NCBI GenBank assembly: GCA_902783915.1
Contig: CACZSX010000097.1
Span: forward strand, 1-23,660
Length of the DNA: 23,660 bases
Source: an uncultured Erysipelotrichaceae bacterium
GTDB lineage: Bacteria > Bacillota_I > Bacilli_A > RF39 > UBA660
Direction: 5' to 3'
Below the pieces are notes generated by a model. The model saw only the letters and a program-made list of their open reading frames with translations. It had not been told where the DNA came from and did no database searches. A program made the translations under genes and the position numbers. Shown here one piece after another: positions 21,205-23,660 of the stretch (the first letter of the stretch is position 1; each line of letters starts with the position of its first letter).

Positions 21205-21407
21205 TTCCACTCTCCTATAAAAATAATTAAATATATAATTACTATTCCTATTAAAAAACATAAACATTCTATTCTTCTAATAATAAAATTAACATATTCA
21301 AAAAAACTATACCCTATTGTTAATAAATTGAAATATAAAATTATATTTACTAAACCAATAACAATCAATAATATACCCATTAAAAAAATTATTATTCTTA
21401 AAAACAT
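21201..21407 (-). CDS. Small membrane protein, 68 residues
   Basis: Two hydrophobic helices, about residues 3-30 and 46-65, with a short polar loop (FIIRRIECL) between; nearly all the protein is in the membrane. No family recognised. TTGGTGAA precedes the ATG. It overlaps the DUF3603 gene by four bases (ATGA), so the two are translated together and probably work together. It is divergent from uppP across a 66-base gap. Confidence 0.75.
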   Translation of the reverse strand: MFLRIIIFLMGILLIVIGLVNIILYFNLLTIGYSFFEYVNFIIRRIECLCFLIGIVIIYLIIFIGEWK

Positions 21408-21450
21408 ATATTCACCAATAAATTCTATTTATTATTTATGAATTTTATTA

Positions 21451-21456
21451 TATAAT
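21451..21456 (+). promoter_or_regulatory. Promoter -10 box for uppP
   Basis: Consensus TATAAT at 21451-21456; at 17 bases upstream only TTTATT (21428-21433), a weak -35 box. The palindromic AT-rich stretch also offers TATAAT on the minus strand (21447-21452) for the divergent gene, so both -10 boxes overlap. Confidence 0.5.
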
Positions 21457-21473
21457 TTATTAGAGGTGTTTAT

Positions 21474-22274
21474 ATGAAATTAATTATGTATATGATACTT
21501 GGTTTAATACAAGGTTTTACAGAAACAATACCAGTATCATCAAGTGGCCATTTAATAATATTTAATAGTATATTAAATGTAGATGCTTTAAAAGATTTAA
21601 ACTTTGAAATATTTGTAAACTTTGGTAGTTTTATAGCAATTGCATTCTTTTATAGAAAAGAAATAATAAGTATAATTAGTGACTTCTTTAAATTTATAAA
21701 AACAAAAGAAAATAAATATTATACAAATTATAAATATGCATGGTATATAGTTATAGGTACTATACCTGCTGGTATTGCAGGATTATTATTAAAAGATACA
21801 ATTGAGTCCATTTCAAGTACAAAAGTAGTTGGATGCTTATTATTAGTTACAGCACTACTATTATTCTTAGTAAGAAATATTAAAGGCAAAAAAGATAAAG
21901 AAAATATGACTATTATTGATGCATTAGTAATTGGTTTATTTCAAATAATAGGATTATTCCCAGGTATTAGTAGAAGTGGTTCTACATTAGTTGGTGGTAT
22001 GAGTAGAGATTTAAATAGAAGTACTGCATTTAATTTTAGTTTTATGTTATATTTACCAATAAGTATTGCTTCTATGATATTAAGCGTTAAAGATGTATTA
22101 GAAAACCCAATAAGTACTTCTTTATTACTTCCATACTTATTAGGTATGATAGTGGCATGTATATTTACATATATATCAATTAAATGGTTTAAAAAGATTA
22201 TTGAAAAAGGTAAACTTATATACTTTGTAATCTATTGTGTATTGGCCGGATTAATAACTATATTATTTATATAG
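21474..22274 (+). CDS. uppP: Undecaprenyl-diphosphatase UppP (BacA)
   Basis: Membrane enzyme that recycles undecaprenyl pyrophosphate to the phosphate carrier for peptidoglycan and other wall polymers. The active-site motifs are GLIQGFTETIPVSSSGH (residues 10-26) and FPGISRSGSTLVGG (near 162), the two consensus regions of the family; Glu17, His26 and the Arg of ISRSGS are the expected catalytic residues. About eight hydrophobic helices, 266 residues, full length. AGAGGTG lies before the ATG. It is a single plus-strand gene. UppP also lowers bacitracin sensitivity. Confidence 0.96.
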   Translation: MKLIMYMILGLIQGFTETIPVSSSGHLIIFNSILNVDALKDLNFEIFVNFGSFIAIAFFYRKEIISIISDFFKFIKTKENKYYTNYKYAWYIVIGTIPAGIAGLLLKDTIESISSTKVVGCLLLVTALLLFLVRNIKGKKDKENMTIIDALVIGLFQIIGLFPGISRSGSTLVGGMSRDLNRSTAFNFSFMLYLPISIASMILSVKDVLENPISTSLLLPYLLGMIVACIFTYISIKWFKKIIEKGKLIYFVIYCVLAGLITILFI

Positions 22275-22297
22275 TTATTTTTTTATAAAAAAAATAA
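22275..22297. terminator. Weak AT-only terminator between uppP and rmuC
   Basis: TTATTTTTTT / AAAAAAAATAA can pair into a stem with a minimal loop, with T runs in both directions. It lacks G-C pairs, so it is a weak call, although it lies between two convergent genes where a terminator is expected. Confidence 0.4.
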
Positions 22298-22300
22298 GGA

Positions 22301-23374
22301 TTATTCATCCCTATTAGTTAAAAACTTATCTACTTCTACTTTATTTATAGATTCAAATTTATTACTTATCTTTTCAGTCGTAACATTAACATCTTTAACA
22401 TCTTTACTTACTCTTTCAATACTCTTTTGTAAAGAATCCCATCTTTCTTTATATCTTCCAAATTCAACACTTAATGCTTGCAATTCTTTTTGAATAATAA
22501 CAGCATATTTATCTCTTTCCATATTCTTTATAACGGTTTGAACTACAGTAAGCATTGACATAAGTGTTGTAGGACTAGTAATCCATACTCTACTTTTATA
22601 TGCATATTCTATTATATCTTGATGATATGCATTTAATTCAGCAAATAAAGCTTCTGCTGGCAAAAACATAAATGCTTGATCTGATGTTACACCAGGTATT
22701 ATATATTTCTCTTTAATTGCATCTATATGTTTTTTAACATCACTTTTAAACTTCTTTTCATATATTTCTCTTTCAATTTTAGAAATATTTTTATTAACCA
22801 TATTTTGATAGTTTTCTAATGGAAATTTAGAATCAATAGCAACAAGACCAAGTGGTTCAGGCGCATATAAAACAGCATCAGCTATGTTACCATTATCAAA
22901 TTTATGTTGAAGTTCATATATTTTATTATTATTTTCACCAAATACACTTGATAGTATATTATTTAAATTTACTTCACCAAATGTACCTCTTGTCTTTTTA
23001 TCAGTAAGAATACCTTGTAAAGATACAATATCACTAGATAAAGTTTCTATCTTTTTTTGTGCTTCATCTATTTTAGATAATCTCTCTAATACAGATGCGA
23101 AAGTTTTATTAGTTTTCTCAAAATTTTCATCCAATCTATTATTAACTTTATCATTAATTTTAATTAATCTATCCTCAATCTTATCATTTAATTCAGTAAA
23201 ATCTTTATTAAGATTTCTACTAAAATCACTTTTAAAATCTCCAATTTCCTTAGTTATATTAGTTTCAAATCTACCTAATCTTTCAGTTATATTACTTTCA
23301 CTAATATTTTTCATCAAAGAAACAACAACTAATATTATAGCTAATACTAATAAACCAATTATTATATAATCCAT
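22301..23374 (-). CDS. rmuC: DNA recombination protein RmuC
   Basis: Membrane-tethered protein with a nuclease-like RmuC fold, linked in E. coli to limiting recombination at inverted repeats (family knowledge). Residues 3-20 form the N-terminal anchor; residues about 25-120 are a coiled coil with repeats of IxDKVNNRL type; the RmuC domain from about 125 shows KTRGTFGEVNLNNIL, AVLYAPEPLGLVAIDSKFPLE, DQAFMFLPAEALFAEL and SPTTLMSMLTVVQ. Length 357 is on the short side of the family. TTGGTGAT precedes the ATG, and a good promoter lies at 23391-23418. Confidence 0.94.
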   Translation of the reverse strand: MDYIIIGLLVLAIILVVVSLMKNISESNITERLGRFETNITKEIGDFKSDFSRNLNKDFTELNDKIEDRLIKINDKVNNRLDENFEKTNKTFASVLERLSKIDEAQKKIETLSSDIVSLQGILTDKKTRGTFGEVNLNNILSSVFGENNNKIYELQHKFDNGNIADAVLYAPEPLGLVAIDSKFPLENYQNMVNKNISKIEREIYEKKFKSDVKKHIDAIKEKYIIPGVTSDQAFMFLPAEALFAELNAYHQDIIEYAYKSRVWITSPTTLMSMLTVVQTVIKNMERDKYAVIIQKELQALSVEFGRYKERWDSLQKSIERVSKDVKDVNVTTEKISNKFESINKVEVDKFLTNRDE

Positions 23375-23390
23375 ATTATCACCAATTTAA

Positions 23391-23418
23391 TTATATAATA
23401 TTTAATATTTTATTACAA
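23391..23418 (-). promoter_or_regulatory. Sigma-A promoter of rmuC
   Basis: Minus-strand TTGTAA (23413-23418), 16-base spacer, TATAAT (23391-23396). It starts 6 bases after the terminator of the upstream gene. Confidence 0.65.
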
Positions 23419-23423
23419 TAAAT

Positions 23424-23448
23424 AAAAAACTCGTATAAACGAGTTTTT
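23424..23448 (-). terminator. Intrinsic terminator after the cysteine-rich protein gene
   Basis: Minus-strand stem AAAAACTCGT / ACGAGTTTTT with a 4-base loop, followed by T residues. It overlaps the stop codon at 23447-23449. Confidence 0.85.
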
Positions 23449-23660
23449 AACTACATGTAATATTTACATCACCTACATCTGCATTTGATTGACAAGAACT
23501 AAATTGAGTCTGCGGTGTACAAGAAGTACCTGTTGTTGTTGTCGTTACTATTTCATATTCATAAAAATAACATTTTCTAGCTGTTGGTGCAAGAGTTCCT
23601 TTTGAACATACACATGTACTATGGTCAGTACCTACACATGAAGCATTAATTGATTTATAC
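23447..23660 (-). CDS. C-terminal end of a cysteine-rich, probably secreted protein
   Basis: The frame is open from the right edge (the N-terminus is missing) to a TAA at 23447, giving 70 residues. There are seven Cys, in CVGTDHSTCVC, RKCYFYEYEIV, TSCTPQ, SSCQSN and the terminal TCS, and a run of five Thr (TTTTTG). Such Cys density with Thr/Ser-rich linkers suggests an exported, disulfide-bonded surface protein; no cytoplasmic family fits. A terminator follows directly. Which family it belongs to cannot be said from this fragment. Confidence 0.65.
   Translation of the reverse strand, partial: YKSINASCVGTDHSTCVCSKGTLAPTARKCYFYEYEIVTTTTTGTSCTPQTQFSSCQSNADVGDVNITCS

Noticed and set aside
1..23660. 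tRNA, rRNA, insertion sequences, prophage or CRISPR
   Set aside because: No cloverleaf-like or rRNA-like stretches, transposase or integrase motifs, or spaced direct repeats were seen; the only structured RNA I can support is the T-box leader.

Overview
The window is an AT-rich (visibly well over 70% A+T), densely packed stretch of a sporulating low-GC Gram-positive (Bacillota, Bacilli-like) chromosome. TGA is a stop (it ends the 15360, 14791, 21201 and 3585 genes) and Trp is TGG, so the code is standard. Spore genes (spoVIF, an alpha/beta SASP, yunB, dacB-spmA-spmB), a T-box-controlled asnS and B. subtilis-like gene orders (dacB-spmA-spmB-rluB; yunB next to yutD) support this. An uncultured gut lineage of Bacilli (RF39 or Erysipelotrichales-like) is a plausible inference only. 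There are no mobile elements, rRNAs, tRNAs or CRISPR arrays.

Layout. Almost everything is on the minus strand; only a 59-residue membrane protein (4104), a ferredoxin (12798) and uppP (21474) are on plus. The left edge holds the N-terminal part of a secreted protein. Then come ywlC (tRNA t6A), spoVIF, the ribosome-assembly GTPase der, an unknown gene, the small membrane protein, the GTPase engB, an unknown basic protein, the ackA-nrnA pair, a SASP with an odd N-terminal extension and a forespore-type promoter, and thiI. The middle (9104-12709) has a large acidic coiled-coil protein with a DUF1292 gene, yutD, yunB and a tail-anchored protein. From 12992 to 16424 runs a spore-maturation operon, dacB-spmA-spmB-JAMM protease-rluB, with the JAMM gene as an insertion. 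Upstream of it are two unknown genes, one a 538-residue single-pass membrane protein, then a lipoprotein and asnS with its T-box leader. The right part has a two-gene membrane/DUF3603 operon, uppP, rmuC and the C-terminal end of a cysteine-rich protein.

How it works together. Housekeeping genes (tRNA modification, ribosome GTPases, acetate/ATP and nanoRNA turnover, undecaprenyl-phosphate recycling) are interleaved with genes of spore cortex and core formation. Most units carry a visible promoter (TTGnnn-N16/17-TATnnT or extended TGn-TATAAT) and end in a short AT-rich hairpin with a T-run, often only a few bases before the next promoter. Most genes have a clear AGGAGG/GGTGA ribosome binding site; two (yunB and the 3585-4031 gene) have none but share a CATATTAT-type element ending at the start codon.

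The best candidates for undescribed biology are the unusual T-box expression platform of asnS, the JAMM protease inside the spore operon, the basic Asn/Gln-rich extension on the SASP, the 503- and 538-residue proteins without recognised domains, the possible leaderless starts, and the unlisted 59-residue membrane protein.
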